Notes: a model not told the origin generated them from the letters alone. Positions 44,087-53,431 are shown, counted from the stretch's first letter. The stretch is 64,000 bases of DNA from Nguyenibacter vanlangensis (GCF_038719015.1 NZ_CP152276.1:3427501-3491500); one strand, 5' to 3'. Numbers and translations are program-made.

Positions 44087-44887
44087 ATGCGCGTACTCTG
44101 TATTGGCGAAAGCGCGGCTTATGGTGGAAGACCGTGCGAAGGACTGTCGAAGGCTGCGCTCGAGGGCTCTGTCTCAATAACGATGTCGGGACCCGCGGGC
44201 GTCGTGGAAACATTGCGCCGCTCGCATTACGACATCGTGGTCGTTCAGCAGGCGGCGCCGGACGTAAAGCTGCTGCGCCACATACGCAACAGCCGCATTC
44301 CGACGCCGGTGATGATCGTCGCCCAGAATATGACCCCCGCGGCCGTCGCCGATGTCCTGTCCGTTGGCGCCGACGATTGCGTGCTGGCCTCGGCCGATCC
44401 CAGGGAATTGCTGGCCCGGCTTCGCGCCATCGTCCGGCGGGTCAGCGGGCATGACAGCCTCACCCTGCATATCGGCCGGCTGACGGTCGGGATCGACCGG
44501 CGGGAAGTCCATATCGACGACAAGCTGGTTCCCCTGACCCGCAGGGAATATGACCTTTTCGGACTGCTCGCGCTGCGAAAGACCCAGGTATTGAGCAAGG
44601 AGACGGTTCTGGACAGTCTCTATGCCGGGGAAAGCGAGCCGTACGGCAAGGTCATCGACGTCATGATCTGCAAGATCCGCAAGAAAATACGCGCCTTCGG
44701 TATTGACGAGCCCTTCACCACATTATGGGGGATCGGCTATCGCCTCAACGAGGATGCCTTCGCCCCGCTGGGTTCCAGGATGGACAGCGCCGAAGGCCGG
44801 GGCGTTCAGGCGGCGAAGGAATCCTGCATTCCCGTGATGTCGGGGATCAACATCCTGGCGCCCGTGGCGGCACTGGACATCGCATAG
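44087..44887 (+). CDS. OmpR/CtrA-type regulator with degenerate receiver (FtcR-like)
   Basis: 266 residues. Residues 1-118 align with a response-regulator receiver of the CtrA type, but the phospho-acceptor Asp is Gln54 (YDIVVVQQ), the acidic pair is replaced (IGES at 6-9) and the KPF lysine is gone (GADDCVLASAD). Residues about 125-225 are an intact winged-helix DNA-binding domain (HIGRLTVGIDRREVHIDDKL, VPLTRREYDLFGLLALRK, KVIDVMICKIRKKI, LWGIGYRLNED), very close to CtrA. A 40-residue tail follows. Like FtcR of Brucella it probably controls flagellar genes without phosphorylation. It is the only obvious regulator in the flagellar region. Confidence 0.85.
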   Translation: MRVLCIGESAAYGGRPCEGLSKAALEGSVSITMSGPAGVVETLRRSHYDIVVVQQAAPDVKLLRHIRNSRIPTPVMIVAQNMTPAAVADVLSVGADDCVLASADPRELLARLRAIVRRVSGHDSLTLHIGRLTVGIDRREVHIDDKLVPLTRREYDLFGLLALRKTQVLSKETVLDSLYAGESEPYGKVIDVMICKIRKKIRAFGIDEPFTTLWGIGYRLNEDAFAPLGSRMDSAEGRGVQAAKESCIPVMSGINILAPVAALDIA

Positions 44888-44951
44888 CATTGTCCGCGAC
44901 GGCGGCATCGGGAATGTCGATGCCGGCCCCTCCGGAACGCGGCCGCCCAAA

Positions 44952-44983
44952 TAAGGCGGATTACGAGTAAGGCGGATTACGAG
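44952..44983. repeat. 16-bp perfect tandem duplication at flgD stop codon
   Basis: TAAGGCGGATTACGAG occurs twice in a row. The second copy holds the flgD stop codon (TAA on the minus strand at 44977-44979). Confidence 0.95.
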
Positions 44984-45726
44984 CCGGTGCTGCCTGTCCC
45001 CGAGGACAGGTTCGTGATGTCGGACATCGGGATATTCGCGCTGCCCATTTGGGCTTCCATGCCGGACGCGCCCTTCGTCATGCCGGTGATGGTGCCGGTG
45101 ACGGTGAATGGCACGTCGGACGTGGTGCCCGAGGAGCCGATGGTTTCGACCGATACGTTATAGGCGCCGTCCGACAATTGGTTGCCGTTATTGTCCGTTC
45201 CGTTCCAGGTCCATGTGTTGGTGCCGCTGCCGGCCGTCATGACGGCATCCTTGACGATCGTGCCAGAGGCGTTGGCCACGGCGATGGCGACCGTTTCTCC
45301 TGGGCTTCCCGAGAAACTCAGCGAGGCGGAACCGCTCTGCAGCGGCAATGTCGTCGTGTTCGCGGTTGCCGTCTTGCCGACCAGGCTGGAGTCGGTGCTC
45401 AACTGGCCGTCCTCATTCAGCGAAATCAGCGACGACAGATTCGAGTTCGTCTCGACCTGCTGCTCCACTCCTGCGAACTGCGCGAGTTCCGACGTAAAGG
45501 TGTCGGTGTTCATCGGGCTGCTCGGGTCCTGGTTTTTCAGCTGCGTCGTCAGCAGGGTCAGAAAAGTGGTGTAATTGTCGGCAAGCGAGGACAAGGCGGA
45601 TGTGGAAAGGCTGCCCGAGCCTGAACTGCCGGTGCCCCCGGAAGCGGACGAGGCTGCCGAACTCTTGGCGGCCGATTCCGCCGCCTGGATAAGCTTGGCC
45701 TCATTGCTGATGGTTGGCGTGGTCAT
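44977..45726 (-). CDS. flgD: Flagellar hook assembly scaffold FlgD
   Basis: Hook-capping protein, 249 residues. After a Ser/Gly-rich N-terminal region comes the FlgD signature: FLTLLTTQLKNQDPSSPMNT, then FTSELAQFAGVEQQVETNSN. The C-terminal part folds as FlgD Ig-like and Tudor domains (TWTWNGTDNNGNQLSDGAYN). Last gene of a long minus-strand series, 39 nt after fliK. The hook gene flgE, usually next, is not in the window. Confidence 0.95.
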   Translation of the reverse strand: MTTPTISNEAKLIQAAESAAKSSAASSASGGTGSSGSGSLSTSALSSLADNYTTFLTLLTTQLKNQDPSSPMNTDTFTSELAQFAGVEQQVETNSNLSSLISLNEDGQLSTDSSLVGKTATANTTTLPLQSGSASLSFSGSPGETVAIAVANASGTIVKDAVMTAGSGTNTWTWNGTDNNGNQLSDGAYNVSVETIGSSGTTSDVPFTVTGTITGMTKGASGMEAQMGSANIPMSDITNLSSGTGSTGS

Positions 45727-45765
45727 CGGCCTTTTTCCTTCTCGTCTTCGCGATTGCCGTTCAGG

Positions 45766-47760
45766 TCACGCGGTAATGTTGATGCCGCTGCCGGCATATG
45801 GTCCGACCGACCTTGCCGGGCCGGCACGGCTCTGATCGTCGGCATCGGCACGTCCCGGTGCAGGGACCATGCCGCCGCTCCAGCCGCCACCTCCGTACGC
45901 GTGCTGTCCGCCCTGTCCGGAGCCGCCTCCCGGCATGCTTCCCGAAAAATTCCCACCGAACATGCTCTCTCCGCCCGAGTCCCGCCCTTGGTTGCCCGCC
46001 CCGTCATGGCCGGCGGCGACGACGTCGATTTTCAGGTTGTGCACGTCTATGCCGGCCGCGTCGAGTGCGGCGACCAGGTCATGCCTGTTGTCGGCAAGAT
46101 GGCGCGCCGTGATGTCGTCGTCGCTCTGGAGAACCACGCCGGTGGCAATCCCGTCGGCTCCGTCGACCCGCACATGCACGGGGGAGGAATCGCCGGTCAG
46201 AACCGTCAGGGACAGAGAACTCGACCCGTCGGCTGACCTTGACAGCACGGGTGACGAGACAGTCTGGGCGCCCGTATCGATATTTCCGTCAAGCAAATTC
46301 CTGGTCTGGACGGACTGCGTTGCCGACGTCCTGTCATCCAGCGTGGCGGCGAACGCGGCGGAGAGCGGCGTTTCGAAAGGAAGATGGATTGCGTTCGTCG
46401 TCGGGATGTCAGCCTGCCGGCTTGCTCCGCCCTGATCGCCGCCGCCCTGGCCGCCGGACAGGCCAGGATTGCCGGCCACGCCGTTCTGCCTGACAGGCTG
46501 GGTGGCAGCCCCGGCCGCACCGTCCGCCGAAGGCGCCGCAGCGGCATATGTCGAGGATGCGAACGGGGCGGACGCCCGGGACGGCAATGCCGGCCCATGA
46601 CGGTCCTGCTGGCCCGATGCGCTCGCGGGGCCGGCCTGGGGCGTCGCGGGCGCCGCGACCGCGCCGCCTGCGACGGCGCCGCCAGGCGGGCTGCCGGCCA
46701 GGACGGACTGTGTCCCCGACATCTTGCCATCCGGCACGACGGCGGGCGAGCCGGATGGCGAGGTTTCGAAAGAGGGACGGATTTCGCTCGCCGAATATCC
46801 TCCGCCCTGGTCGCCGCCGGACGGCGGCATGGCCGGATCTTTCGCCAAGGCTGCCGGCTGCGAGGGGGGTGTCGGCATTGCGGGCGGCCCCGATGCGTGT
46901 GCGGCGTACGATCCCAGGGCGCCCATGTCCGCTGTGCGGATTGTCTGGACCTGCCGACCGGCGGCCGGTTCGCCTTCGGCGCCGGACAGCGCAACCGGCA
47001 GGGCGGAGGACAGCACCTGCGCCGATGTCGCCGCCGGGGGCTGCGTCATGTCCGCGGGCGCGGTCTCCGCCACGATGCCGGCCAGGCTGACGCCTCCGGC
47101 CGGGGAATCGCCGGATGATACGCTCCCCGCTGCCTGCGGGGACGTGCCCGTTCCCGCAGGCGTCTCGCCGCCGGTCGCTCCTGGGGTGGAAGACAGGTTC
47201 TGCAGGGAGGCGACCATCTGGGTCAGCACGACGGCCAGCAGGTTCTGGGGCGTCTGGTTCGCATCCGTGACGTCGGCCGAGGCGGCAGGGGGACTGGATC
47301 GGTCCTTGCCCGACTTGCCCGCGGACTGGGTGCCCGCGGACGGGGTGCCCATGGATGGGGTGGAAAGGGCGACGGCCGCAGGTTGCGCCGTCTGCATGGG
47401 ACCGGCCTTCTCGGCGGTCGAGGCAACGAGCACGGCGCTGTCCGTACTCGCCGGCTTGCCGGCACCGCGATCGGTCAAGGGGCCACGGGCGGACTTAGGC
47501 ACGGATTCTGGGGCGGCTTCCGGCGCAGGGTCGCCGGTCACCCTGCCGTCTTCCTGCGATCCGTCATCCTGAGCCTGGCTGGCGTTCTTGAGGATTGTGC
47601 CGAAAAATCCCCGTTGCTCGGCGGCCCTTTTTCCCGCGGCGGACGCCGGGGCGCCGGTCGCCGCCGGCTTCCGGGACGGCGCGATCAGCGGCACGCCGGG
47701 CGAAGACGAGTCCTGAACCTGCTCCGCCATGGTCGAGGCTTTCGCCACCGTAATGCCCAT
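45766..47760 (-). CDS. fliK: Flagellar hook-length control protein FliK
   Basis: Secreted molecular ruler and export switch, 664 residues, on the long side for the family. Residues 1-470 are Ala/Pro/Gly/Ser-rich and probably disordered. The C-terminal Flg_hook domain (about 500-600) has SLSLTVLTGDSSPVHVRVDG and ARHLADNRHDLVAALDAAGI DVHNLKIDV. A Gly-rich tail follows. Start is ATG 47760, 63 nt after motA; ATG 47730 is an alternative. The coding sequence contains a 15-bp repeat in three copies. Confidence 0.9.
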   Translation of the reverse strand: MGITVAKASTMAEQVQDSSSPGVPLIAPSRKPAATGAPASAAGKRAAEQRGFFGTILKNASQAQDDGSQEDGRVTGDPAPEAAPESVPKSARGPLTDRGAGKPASTDSAVLVASTAEKAGPMQTAQPAAVALSTPSMGTPSAGTQSAGKSGKDRSSPPAASADVTDANQTPQNLLAVVLTQMVASLQNLSSTPGATGGETPAGTGTSPQAAGSVSSGDSPAGGVSLAGIVAETAPADMTQPPAATSAQVLSSALPVALSGAEGEPAAGRQVQTIRTADMGALGSYAAHASGPPAMPTPPSQPAALAKDPAMPPSGGDQGGGYSASEIRPSFETSPSGSPAVVPDGKMSGTQSVLAGSPPGGAVAGGAVAAPATPQAGPASASGQQDRHGPALPSRASAPFASSTYAAAAPSADGAAGAATQPVRQNGVAGNPGLSGGQGGGDQGGASRQADIPTTNAIHLPFETPLSAAFAATLDDRTSATQSVQTRNLLDGNIDTGAQTVSSPVLSRSADGSSSLSLTVLTGDSSPVHVRVDGADGIATGVVLQSDDDITARHLADNRHDLVAALDAAGIDVHNLKIDVVAAGHDGAGNQGRDSGGESMFGGNFSGSMPGGGSGQGGQHAYGGGGWSGGMVPAPGRADADDQSRAGPARSVGPYAGSGINITA
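47317..47361 (-). repeat. 15-bp tandem repeat, three copies, inside fliK
   Basis: GCCCGCGGACTGGGT, GCCCGCGGACGGGGT and GCCCATGGATGGGGT in succession encode three five-residue units (about GTPSM/GTPSA/GTQSA) in the disordered part of FliK. Confidence 0.93.
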
Positions 47761-47823
47761 CAGACGCCCCGTGTTTCGCCCCTGTCCGCACCGCCGCCCC
47801 GGTTGGTCGGCCCCGTCCGAGAA

Positions 47824-48684
47824 TTACGACGATACGGACAATGCCGTATCGAGTTCGCTGAACGACGGCATGAAGGCGTGCGGAATGTCCTTGCGCCCGA
47901 TTTCCGCACTGACCTGGGGCGGACTGCCCTGAAGATGTGCCACGAAGACGATCCTGATGATGTCCTGATAGCGACCATCCTGCTTTACCACATCCCGCAT
48001 CCGCGCCGCCAGAGGCGCCACGACGCCATAGGACAGCAGCACGCCGAGAAACGTGCCGACAAGGGCGCCGGCGATCATTTCGCCCAGAACGGCCGGCGGC
48101 ATGTTGATCGAGGCCATCGTCTTGATGACGCCAAGAACCGCGGCCACGATGCCGAGGGCCGGCAACGCGTCCGCGATGCTTTGCAGGCATTCGGAAATAT
48201 GCAGCTTCTCGGTCAGGTTTTTCTTCAGCTCGCGGGCCATCACTTCGTCAAGCTGATAGGCATCGTCCGTATTGAGGCTGATGAGCCGGAGATAATCGCA
48301 AATCAGGTTGCGCGTTTCCGCATCGTCGCGGATCTTGGGGGCCTGCGCGAAGATGCTGCTTTCGTCCGGATTCTCGACATGCTCTTCCAGGGCCATGGTC
48401 CCTCGCGCATGGGCCAGGCGCGTGAACCTGAACAGCGTGACGAGCAGGTCGGTATAGGCCGCCTTGTCGTAACGGGGCCCCTTGAGCGCCAGTTTCAGGT
48501 CGCCCGGAAGCTGCTTGAGCGCCTGCTTGGAATTCGCCATCACGAATATGCCGACGGCGGCGCCCAGAATGGTCACCAGTTCGAAGGGCATCGATGCGAT
48601 CAGCGGCGCCAGCCCGCCCCCCGATGCCACGAACGAGCCGAAGACGCAGAGCAGCGCAAAGACCAGGCCCCCAACGAAAAGCAT
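47824..48684 (-). CDS. motA: Flagellar motor stator protein MotA
   Basis: Inner-membrane proton-channel subunit, 286 residues, the usual MotA length, four membrane helices. The N-terminal helices hold GGGLAPLIASMPFELVTILG AAVGIFVMAN. The cytoplasmic loop carries charged residues for rotor contact (FRFTRLAHARGTMALEEHVE). The last helices contain LPALGIVAAVLGVIKTMASI and GALVGTFLGVLLSYGVVAPL. Its start directly abuts the motB stop, so the stator pair is co-expressed, but in the order motB-motA, the reverse of the enterobacterial order. Confidence 0.96.
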   Translation of the reverse strand: MLFVGGLVFALLCVFGSFVASGGGLAPLIASMPFELVTILGAAVGIFVMANSKQALKQLPGDLKLALKGPRYDKAAYTDLLVTLFRFTRLAHARGTMALEEHVENPDESSIFAQAPKIRDDAETRNLICDYLRLISLNTDDAYQLDEVMARELKKNLTEKLHISECLQSIADALPALGIVAAVLGVIKTMASINMPPAVLGEMIAGALVGTFLGVLLSYGVVAPLAARMRDVVKQDGRYQDIIRIVFVAHLQGSPPQVSAEIGRKDIPHAFMPSFSELDTALSVSS

Positions 48685-49701
48685 TCAGTCGTCTCCGTTT
48701 TCATTCATGTGCGCCGCGCCGGATGCGCCTTCGATCCCGGCAGGACTGACATACCGCCTGTGCATGACGATCACGACCCGCCTGTTTCCCGCGGCGGACG
48801 GGTCGGAGGGCACGGCCGGATTTCTGTCCGCGGCCCCGGACACATCAAGAATTTTTCCGTCCGGATAGCCGGCCCGCACGAGGATTTCCCTGGCATGATC
48901 CGCTCTCAGCGCCGACAGGGTCCAGTTGGACATGCGCCATGCCCCGCCGACGCGATAGGCCGCGGCATCGGTATAGCCGATGATGGAAATGCGTTCGGGC
49001 ATGGGGGCAAGCCACTTCGCGATCTCAGCCAGCATCCGCGTGCCCAGACGGTTGGGCGCGGGCGCCCCCGAATCGAACATCGGGGTATCGCTCGCGTCCC
49101 GCAATTCGATCCGGACATCGTCCCGCCCGATCTGAACGGAGAGGTTGGACGCAGCGCCGCGGAGTTCGCCATCGTTGCGGATCGCCTGGTCCAGGCCCGA
49201 GACCATGCGCGCGATCCCGGCCTGTTCGGCCGCCGCATCGTCCGCGCCGACATTGCCCGGGCGTTGCGCGGAACCGCTGTCCGGCCCGCCGATCGGCACG
49301 ATGCTGGCCGGTCTCGCAGTCAGCAGCGTTCCGGCGCCATGGGAGATGTCGTCGGCAGGGCCGCCCTGATTCGACGCGGCGGGATTCGGCGCCGCCGACG
49401 TCTTGCCGTCCTTGACGCGCCTGACCGAACGCCCCGTCGTAAGGGGCGATGGCGGCACATCAAGCATGGAATCCGTCGGCTGCACGCGGGTATCTTTGTC
49501 GGCCATGGGATTGAAGAACTGCGCAATGCCCCTGCGCTGCTCATCCGTCGTCGCATTGAGCAGCCACATGACGAGGAAGAAGGACATCATGGCCGTCATG
49601 AAGTCGGCATAGGCGATCTTCCACGCGCCGCCATGGCGGTCCTGCGTCTCCGAATCGTCGCTGCGCCTGATGACGAGGTGTCGTCTGTCGTTTCTTGCCA
49701 T
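48685..49701 (-). CDS. motB: Flagellar motor stator protein MotB
   Basis: Peptidoglycan-anchored stator subunit, 338 residues. The single N-terminal membrane helix has the essential proton-carrying Asp in AWKIAYADFMTAMMSFFLVM. A Pro/Asp-rich linker (plug region and beyond) leads to the OmpA-like peptidoglycan-binding domain (ISIIGYTDAAAYRVG, LSALRADHAREILVRAGYP, NRRVVIVMHR). The chosen start is ATG 49701 (MARNDRRHLVIRR); an in-frame ATG lies 21 nt upstream. Adjacent to motA. Confidence 0.95.
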   Translation of the reverse strand: MARNDRRHLVIRRSDDSETQDRHGGAWKIAYADFMTAMMSFFLVMWLLNATTDEQRRGIAQFFNPMADKDTRVQPTDSMLDVPPSPLTTGRSVRRVKDGKTSAAPNPAASNQGGPADDISHGAGTLLTARPASIVPIGGPDSGSAQRPGNVGADDAAAEQAGIARMVSGLDQAIRNDGELRGAASNLSVQIGRDDVRIELRDASDTPMFDSGAPAPNRLGTRMLAEIAKWLAPMPERISIIGYTDAAAYRVGGAWRMSNWTLSALRADHAREILVRAGYPDGKILDVSGAADRNPAVPSDPSAAGNRRVVIVMHRRYVSPAGIEGASGAAHMNENGDD

Positions 49702-49718
49702 GTGGAGCGGCCGTGGCC

Positions 49719-50483
49719 TCACGCGCTCTTATGGCGGACCATGCCAACGCGGCATGACGGGTTCCCCCGGAATGCGGCGCGTCCGGCATGGGTCAGGGAC
49801 AGCGACGTATCCAGCCAGACCTCGCCCCCGATTTCCCGCCAGCGGCGGCAGAAGGTGAAATCCTCGCTGAGATACGTGCCGCTTTCCGGATCGATGCTGC
49901 CGTCGAACAGCGCATGGTACGGGCTGCCGTCCCCGCCGCCTGCCGCATCGATCCGCCGGTATGCCGTTTCGGGATAGTGCTTGATCATCATGGCGATGGC
50001 CTTGCGGCTGATCATCATGAACCCCGTGCCGGCGTAATGCGTCCGCAGGAGCGGCCCCTTCTCCCATGTCTGATGCATGGCGTCGGTCTCCCCGACATAG
50101 CGCAGCGAGGCCGTTTCCTGCGCTTCGCCGCGCAGGATGTTCTCCTGGGTGCCCTTGTCCCAGAATCGTTCCTTGATCGGATACAGGCCGGCGATCAGAT
50201 CCTTGTCCGCCGCCAGAAGCCGCGCCGGCGCTTCGGCCGGAAATCCGATATCGGCATCGACGAAAAGAATGTGCGTGGCGTCCGAGCGCGTGAAGAACTG
50301 ATGGACGAGCGTATTGCGCGCCCGGCTGATCATCGCGTCGTCGCCGAGCAGGGAAAGCGTCATCGGAATCCGCATGACGCTGGTGCACGCGATGACGGAT
50401 TCCATGTATTCCTGCGTGACCAGCCCCCCGAAACATGGCGTGGCAATAAAGATTTTCGGGGTCGGTTGCTCTGTCTGTTGCAT
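49719..50483 (-). CDS. Glycosyltransferase-like protein, GT-A fold
   Basis: Cytoplasmic 254-residue protein with a GT-A layout: the nucleotide-sugar end KIFIATPCFGGLVTQEYMES, the acidic DxD-type motif ILFVDADIGFP and acceptor-side residues SEDFTFCRRWREIGGEVW. The nearest relatives I can think of are family-A glycosyltransferases often annotated only as hypothetical. Its position 18 nt before motB and after fliJ suggests a role in flagellar glycosylation. Donor and acceptor are unknown. Confidence 0.75.
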   Translation of the reverse strand: MQQTEQPTPKIFIATPCFGGLVTQEYMESVIACTSVMRIPMTLSLLGDDAMISRARNTLVHQFFTRSDATHILFVDADIGFPAEAPARLLAADKDLIAGLYPIKERFWDKGTQENILRGEAQETASLRYVGETDAMHQTWEKGPLLRTHYAGTGFMMISRKAIAMMIKHYPETAYRRIDAAGGGDGSPYHALFDGSIDPESGTYLSEDFTFCRRWREIGGEVWLDTSLSLTHAGRAAFRGNPSCRVGMVRHKSA

Positions 50484-50651
50484 GCGTTTCCTAGCCGCTC
50501 ATGTCCGTGGGGACGATCGGATCGTATCCGGCACGATCACATTCCGGCCCTGGTCCACAGCGATAGCCGGGGCCTGCCACTTTCTCAAGGATGAAACATG
50601 ATCCAAAGGCGGGGTCATCCCCTTGGTCGGACGGCAGATGCGCATGAAGGC

Positions 50652-51077
50652 TCAGCCCGCGGCCACACGGCCGCGCCGTGACAGGTCGTCGATCTCGGCC
50701 TGTTCCCGCCGGGTGCGCATTTCCTTTTCTTCCTCCAGCCGCTTGTCCAGGATGGCCTCCGCCGCCTTCAGCGCAGCGTTGGCCTGCATAAGGGCTTCCC
50801 GCGCCTGATCCGACGCGCACCGGGCCGCATGCAGCATCGTCGCGGCGGATTCGACGGCCTCCCGCCCGGCGGGCAGCCAGAGTCGGAAATCATCCGATGA
50901 AACCTGCCCAACCAATGTCTCGCGCCGTTCGGTTTCGATGGCTGCCCGCCTGGTTTCCAGTCGGCCGAGCGCCGCATGTTCCTCGGCCAGCATCCGGGCC
51001 AGTGCGGCTTTCGCCTGATCGACTTCCGTCTTGCGAAGCCGGATCAATGCCTGCAATGCGCGTGCCCGGGCCTCCAT
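50652..51077 (-). CDS. fliJ: Flagellar export protein FliJ
   Basis: Small coiled-coil protein, 141 residues, almost entirely helical (RALQALIRLRKTEVDQAKAA, LEEEKEMRTRREQAEIDDLS). FliJ works with the FliI ATPase as a central stalk and chaperone escort in export. Its ATG overlaps the fliI stop (ATGA); a GTG one codon earlier is possible. The similarity is mainly in pattern, but the place after fliI makes the call firm. The 168 nt before the next gene show nothing. Confidence 0.88.
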   Translation of the reverse strand: MEARARALQALIRLRKTEVDQAKAALARMLAEEHAALGRLETRRAAIETERRETLVGQVSSDDFRLWLPAGREAVESAATMLHAARCASDQAREALMQANAALKAAEAILDKRLEEEKEMRTRREQAEIDDLSRRGRVAAG

Positions 51078-52576
51078 CACGCCGTCTCGGGCGGGCCAAG
51101 GACGTCGCGCAGGGCGTGAAAGCTTTCGGCAATCGTGGCCTTCTCGCTACGCGACTGCTTCAGAATTTCTTCGATGGCGGGCGCGACGCGGATGGCCCTG
51201 TCGGCCCGGGCATCGTTTCCGGTCCGATAGGCGCCCAGGCGAACCATGTCCTGAATGTCGTCCCAGGTCGAAAGATCGGCGCGCGCGTCCTGGATCAGCG
51301 CGTTCTCCTCGGCCGCATTGCAACCGGGAACGGTGCGCGAGAGAGAGCGCAGGACATTGACCGCCGGATATCGTCCGGCTTCGGCGATGCGACGCTCCAG
51401 GACGACATGCCCGTCCAGAATGCCGCGCACCGCATCGGCCACCGGCTCGTTATGGTCGTCGCCTTCCACAAGAACGGAGAACATGGCCGTGATCTGGCCT
51501 GCCCGCCGCTTACGCCCCCGATCGTCAAGCCCCCGCTCGTCAAGTCCGGGCCCCGCCCGCTCCAGCAGCCGGGGCAGTTCGGCGAAAACGCTCGGCGGAT
51601 ACCCCCTGGTCGCGGGCGGTTCGCCCGAGGACAGGCCGATCTCGCGCAATGCCTGGCAGAAGCGGGTCACGCTGTCCATCAGCATCAGGACGGACTTGCC
51701 CTGGTCCCTGAAATATTCCGCGGCGGCCATCGCTGCATAGGCCGCTTCCCGGCGCATCAGCGGCGAGGTGTCGGACGTGGCGACCACGACGACCGATTTG
51801 GCCAGCCCTTCGGGGCCAAGATCGTCCTCCACGAACTCCCTGACTTCCCGTCCCCGTTCGCCCACCAGCGCGATGACGGCGACATCGCAGTCCGTATTGC
51901 GGGCCAGCATGCCCATCAGGGTGGATTTGCCGACACCCGAACCGGCGAACAGGCCCAGCCTCTGGCCCTCCCGGCAGGTCGTGAAAAGATTGAGCGCCCG
52001 GATTCCCAGATCGATGCGCGGACCAAGGCGGGCGCGGAGTGCCGCCTCGGGCGGCGGCGCGCGCAGCCGCCTTGGTTCCCCGCCCGGGGCAAGCGGCCCC
52101 TTGCCGTCGATCGGGCGGCCCATGGGATCGATCACCCGCCCTTGCCAGGACGCGTTGATGGTCAGGGTGCCGCCCGCGCGGCGTCTCCTCTGCTCCTGGT
52201 CGAACAGCCGGAACGTGGCCCGGCATCCCGAACCGATGCCCTCCAGCGATCCGTACGGCATGGCAATGGCGGTGTCTCCGCGAAAGGCGACGATCTCGGC
52301 TTCCGTCTCGCGCCCGTCCAGCCCCGCGATGCTGACGCGGTCGCCCACTCCGGTAAAGTCCCGCATCCCGCTGAGAGAAACCGAAAGACCGGACAATCCC
52401 GTTACGCGGCCATCCAGAAGGCCCACGGGAACGTCATGCCACGGTTCGGCGACAGCCGCGCGCAGCGCGCTCAGAATGCCGGGTATCGCGGCAAGGTCGC
52501 CCGAACGGGACGGCGGCGCGGGCCGATCCCTCGTTTCGGCGGCCTGCATGCCACCAGCGCCGTGCGGATCGGTCAT
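51077..52576 (-). CDS. fliI: Flagellum-specific ATPase FliI
   Basis: ATPase of the flagellar type III export apparatus, 499 residues (longer than the usual 440-460 owing to an N-terminal extension). Walker A is GLFAGSGVGKSTLMGMLAR and Walker B lies in SVLMLMDSVTRFCQALREIG. The F1-beta-like block LVGERGREVREFVEDDLG and AEAGRYPAVNVLRSLSRTVP are diagnostic. It starts MTDPHGAGGMQAAETRDRP; an internal ATG 27 nt later is an alternative. It contains a diverged 15-bp duplication (GLDERGLDDRG). Confidence 0.96.
   Translation of the reverse strand: MTDPHGAGGMQAAETRDRPAPPSRSGDLAAIPGILSALRAAVAEPWHDVPVGLLDGRVTGLSGLSVSLSGMRDFTGVGDRVSIAGLDGRETEAEIVAFRGDTAIAMPYGSLEGIGSGCRATFRLFDQEQRRRRAGGTLTINASWQGRVIDPMGRPIDGKGPLAPGGEPRRLRAPPPEAALRARLGPRIDLGIRALNLFTTCREGQRLGLFAGSGVGKSTLMGMLARNTDCDVAVIALVGERGREVREFVEDDLGPEGLAKSVVVVATSDTSPLMRREAAYAAMAAAEYFRDQGKSVLMLMDSVTRFCQALREIGLSSGEPPATRGYPPSVFAELPRLLERAGPGLDERGLDDRGRKRRAGQITAMFSVLVEGDDHNEPVADAVRGILDGHVVLERRIAEAGRYPAVNVLRSLSRTVPGCNAAEENALIQDARADLSTWDDIQDMVRLGAYRTGNDARADRAIRVAPAIEEILKQSRSEKATIAESFHALRDVLGPPETA
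51516..51545 (-). repeat. 15-bp in-frame tandem duplication in fliI
   Basis: CCCCGATCGTCAAGC and CCCCGCTCGTCAAGT, two mismatches, give the peptide GLDERGLDDRG in a surface loop before the RKRRAGQITAMFSV block. Confidence 0.85.
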
Positions 52577-52597
52577 GTCGGCGCGCGCGGCCGGCCT

Positions 52598-53431
52598 TTA
52601 GAGCAGGCCGGAATAGAGATCTCCCGGCGACGATGACGAACCGTCGACGCCGAACAGCGCGACGATGCCCTGATCGCCGGTGTCTCCGCCAAACAGATCC
52701 ATCATGGTCGCCGGCGTGTCCGGCGTCTGCGGATTGATCTGTAGCAGGGCGAGATATTGCTCCGCATATTGCTGAATTTCCTTGGGGGTCGAAAGCTTCG
52801 TCAGATCGACCTTGTTTTTCAGCATGCTGACCTGCTGGTCGTAATTCAGCGCCCCGAATTGATCGGGATCATAGCCGGAAACCGTCTCCACGACCTTCAG
52901 AAGGGTGGGGTCGGACATCAGTTGGGGCAGGGACGTGACGCCGCTCATCTTGCGGGTGAAATACAGCGCGTTGCCGATGCCGTCATCCTGGTTGGCGGTG
53001 CTGTTCTCGTACTGGCTTTCCTCGAACTGCGACACGATCGAATTGATCATGTCCGACGTGAAGGGCGTGGCGCTCGCCGAGCCCTTGTTCTGGCCCCAGG
53101 TCTGGAAGGCATCGGCAAAGGCCAGCCATGTCGCATTGTCGGATTTCTTGGCCAGCGACGACGCAGACGTCGGATCCTGCGTCAGCAGGTCCTTGATCAC
53201 CGCCGTCTCGCCGGAAATCGAGCCGAGCCCATAGGCGCCCAGCACCACCTGCAGCACCGAATAATTCTTCAGCAGGCCGTCGGCCGACGTGATCGACGCC
53301 GCCTGCTCCTTGAAGGTGGTCACCTCCCGCGAGGTCGTGGCATCCATTTTCGCGTAATTTTCCGCGGCCGTTTCCTCGTCCTTGACGGCGGTAATATACG
53401 TCGTGACCGGAGAGACATTGGTGATGGCCAT
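52598..53431 (-). CDS. DUF1217 flagellar-cluster protein
   Basis: 277 residues, matching the DUF1217 family found in alphaproteobacterial flagellar loci. The N-terminal part is ITNVSPVTTYITAVKDEETA and the family repeat segments include VLGAYGLGSISGETAVIKDL, LTQDPTSASSLAKKSDNATW and GIGNALYFTRKMSGVTSLPQ. No signal or membrane helix. The start is ATG 53431. It lies between flhA and fliI (164 and 21 nt away). A secreted rod/hook-related role is suspected for the family but unproven. Confidence 0.85.
   Translation of the reverse strand: MAITNVSPVTTYITAVKDEETAAENYAKMDATTSREVTTFKEQAASITSADGLLKNYSVLQVVLGAYGLGSISGETAVIKDLLTQDPTSASSLAKKSDNATWLAFADAFQTWGQNKGSASATPFTSDMINSIVSQFEESQYENSTANQDDGIGNALYFTRKMSGVTSLPQLMSDPTLLKVVETVSGYDPDQFGALNYDQQVSMLKNKVDLTKLSTPKEIQQYAEQYLALLQINPQTPDTPATMMDLFGGDTGDQGIVALFGVDGSSSSPGDLYSGLL

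Noticed and set aside
47383..49977. Open frame of 864 codons on the plus strand
   Set aside because: Antisense to fliK, motA and motB; its translation is His/Arg-rich and spans several true gene boundaries, which a real gene would not do.
50897..52636. Open frame of 579 codons on the plus strand
   Set aside because: Antisense to fliI and the start of fliJ, both supported by strong motifs.
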